From Methylotuvimicrobium sp. KM2 (GTDB taxonomy: Bacteria > Pseudomonadota > Gammaproteobacteria > Methylococcales > Methylomonadaceae): 64,000 bases of DNA. The stretch is taken from contig NZ_CP150634.1 of the NCBI RefSeq assembly GCF_038051925.1, positions 868,001 through 932,000 of the forward strand. The letters run 5' to 3'. The stretch's first letter is position 1; each line of letters opens with the position of its first letter. Position numbers and translations under genes: made by a program. The notes beneath the pieces are model-generated. The model saw nothing but the letters and a program-made list of their open reading frames with translations. It had not been told where the DNA came from and ran no database searches. Of this stretch, positions 63,093 to 64,000 are shown piece after piece.

Positions 63093-63628
63093 ATGAAACC
63101 ATTGGGATTGCTGCTCATTTTAATATTCAGCCAGCCCACGCTATATCTCTCACGCTGATCCCGTCTTCGTCTACTGTTACAAGTGGCGATTCAGTTGATG
63201 TCAATGTGATTATATCTGATTTAGGTAGTGGAACTTATCCTTCAGTGGGCGCCTTTGACTTGGATGTGGCTTTTGATCAGTCGATCTTCGCTCCCACGTC
63301 CGTTACCTTTGGACTCTTTTTAGGCGATCCATCGGCGTTTGAAGCATTTACGGATTTTAACTTCCTTTCCGGTGTGGTGGACTTCGCTGAAGTTTCCCTC
63401 CTCTCTTCGGCGGAACTAGATATTTTACAGCCTTCCAGCTTTTCGCTGGCAACTTTATCATTTAATGCAATTGGGGACGGAACGAGTCAGTTTGGCTTTG
63501 TAGGAAACCAAACGGTAGACGATGCATTTGGCGAAAAACTTTCGGTTCCTGAGCCAGGTACAATTCTTCTTGTGGCTTCTGGTCTTCTAGGTCTTGGCTT
63601 GAGAAAACGCATAGTTCAAATTAAATAA
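63093..63628 (+). pseudogene. PEP-CTERM cohesin-like exported protein, frameshifted at the signal peptide
   Basis: The ATG at 63093 opens a signal peptide (MKPLGLLLILIFSQP) but stops at 63158. The mature protein is in another frame: QPAHAISLTLIPSSSTVTSG followed by DSVDVNVIISDLGSG and VGAFDLDV, running to 63628. It ends with a PEP-CTERM sorting tail (VPEPGTILLVASGLLGLGLRKR). One indel near 63115-63130 (CATTTTAATATT) would restore a normal precursor cut after AHA. Either a recent frameshift or a sequencing error. If translated from the GTG at 63206 it would lack a signal. Confidence 0.75.
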
Positions 63629-63849
63629 AGGTTAACATAAACCTGCAAACTTTCACGGATGAGGTGATGCCTAAATTTTGATCGTTATATTAAGACGGGG
63701 GAGTCCGCATAGAAGGGCATGTAGAAACTGATAAGTAGGCTTCTTTGATTGACCGCTTTTATAAGACTGACCTGACATTCATTAAAAACACATGAATGAC
63801 AGTTGATGGCCGTTTTAAACCTACAACTGAAACTATGTCCGCACAAATT
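63629..63849. other. Intergenic region, nothing recognised
   Basis: No ORF with family features, no terminator and no repeat shared with the other regions was seen. Confidence 0.4.
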
Positions 63850-64000
63850 TTACACCGACTCCAACTCTATTTTTACCTTTTTACCGAGAGCTGCGGCGGC
63901 GCTCACCAAGGTGGTCAAGGTTAAACTGGTATCTTCTTCATCTAGCAGCCGGTTCAGCGAAGCTCTGCTGGTGTGCATTTTTTTTGCCATTGCCGTTTTA
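63850..64000 (-). CDS. HTH antitoxin-like protein (partial, XRE/HigA-2 type)
   Basis: On the minus strand the frame is open from the window edge to TAA at 63850-63852. It reads MAKKMHTSRASLNRLLDEED, then TSLTLTTLVSAAAALGKKV ending KIELESV. This is the helix-turn-helix end of the addiction-module antidote family (COG5606-like). The start and any toxin gene lie beyond the window. Confidence 0.75.
   Translation of the reverse strand, partial: KTAMAKKMHTSRASLNRLLDEEDTSLTLTTLVSAAAALGKKVKIELESV

Overview
The window looks like a chromosomal segment of a gammaproteobacterial (type I) methanotroph of the order Methylococcales. The best evidence is a bacterial sterol locus (squalene monooxygenase, an oxidosqualene cyclase with a DCTAE motif, and a CYP51 fused to a 3Fe-4S ferredoxin), an arrangement known from Methylococcus and Methylomicrobium-type methanotrophs. 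The conserved gammaproteobacterial blocks ffh-rpsP-rimM-trmD-rplS and arsC-DUF2069-hda agree with this. The genus assignment is inference.

Layout. 1-1.3 kb: a ClC chloride channel, cut by the window edge. 1.4-2.2 kb: a small secreted repeat protein, a run of RNA hairpins and a MITE. 2.26-5.9 kb: a tight four-gene operon (GTP cyclohydrolase II fused to a RibD-type reductase, a zinc-less MDR dehydrogenase, a PTPS-III-like enzyme, a methyltransferase) that I read as an uncharacterised pteridine or pyrimidine pathway. 6.3-8.4 kb: groES-groEL behind a sigma-32-like promoter. 9-18.4 kb: an accessory region with three Uma2 nucleases, a SWIM/SNF2 helicase, VapBC coupled to a beta-CASP nuclease, and an AAA/PD-(D/E)XK protein with a broken duplicate start. 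18.8-31.5 kb: a flagellar nonulosonic-acid island with PseB, PseC, PseF and PseG-like enzymes, a SAF-less NeuB-like synthase, a split transketolase, an SDR, an ATP-grasp enzyme, two methyltransferases and a GH57-like protein. 31.6-39.2 kb: flagellin, flaG, fliD, fliS, a fliT-like gene, a Maf-type flagellin glycosyltransferase and a second flagellin. 39.4-46.9 kb: housekeeping genes (ypjD, ffh, rpsP, rimM, trmD, rplS, ogt, xerD, lpxA). 48-55.4 kb: the sterol locus plus an ornithine-cyclodeaminase-family gene. 56-61.7 kb: an SDR, panE-like, hda, DUF2069, arsC, ubiA and a DUF218 gene. 62-64 kb: tRNA-Thr, a zinc-finger hypothetical gene, a frameshifted PEP-CTERM gene and a partial HTH antitoxin.

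Intergenic space is rich in small non-autonomous repeats: a ~175-bp TACTCCC-ended MITE, a ~176-bp ATGAAG-rich element, an AGCACCTAAAT palindrome that appears nested inside other repeats at one preferred site, and a 134-bp element with an 11-bp target duplication. No CRISPR array, rRNA operon, intact insertion sequence or prophage was seen.

The two best candidates for undescribed biology are the GTP cyclohydrolase II operon (2.26-5.9 kb) and the modified nonulosonate pathway (18.8-31.5 kb), where no PseH-type acetyltransferase is visible and transketolase, SDR and ATP-grasp genes sit in its place.
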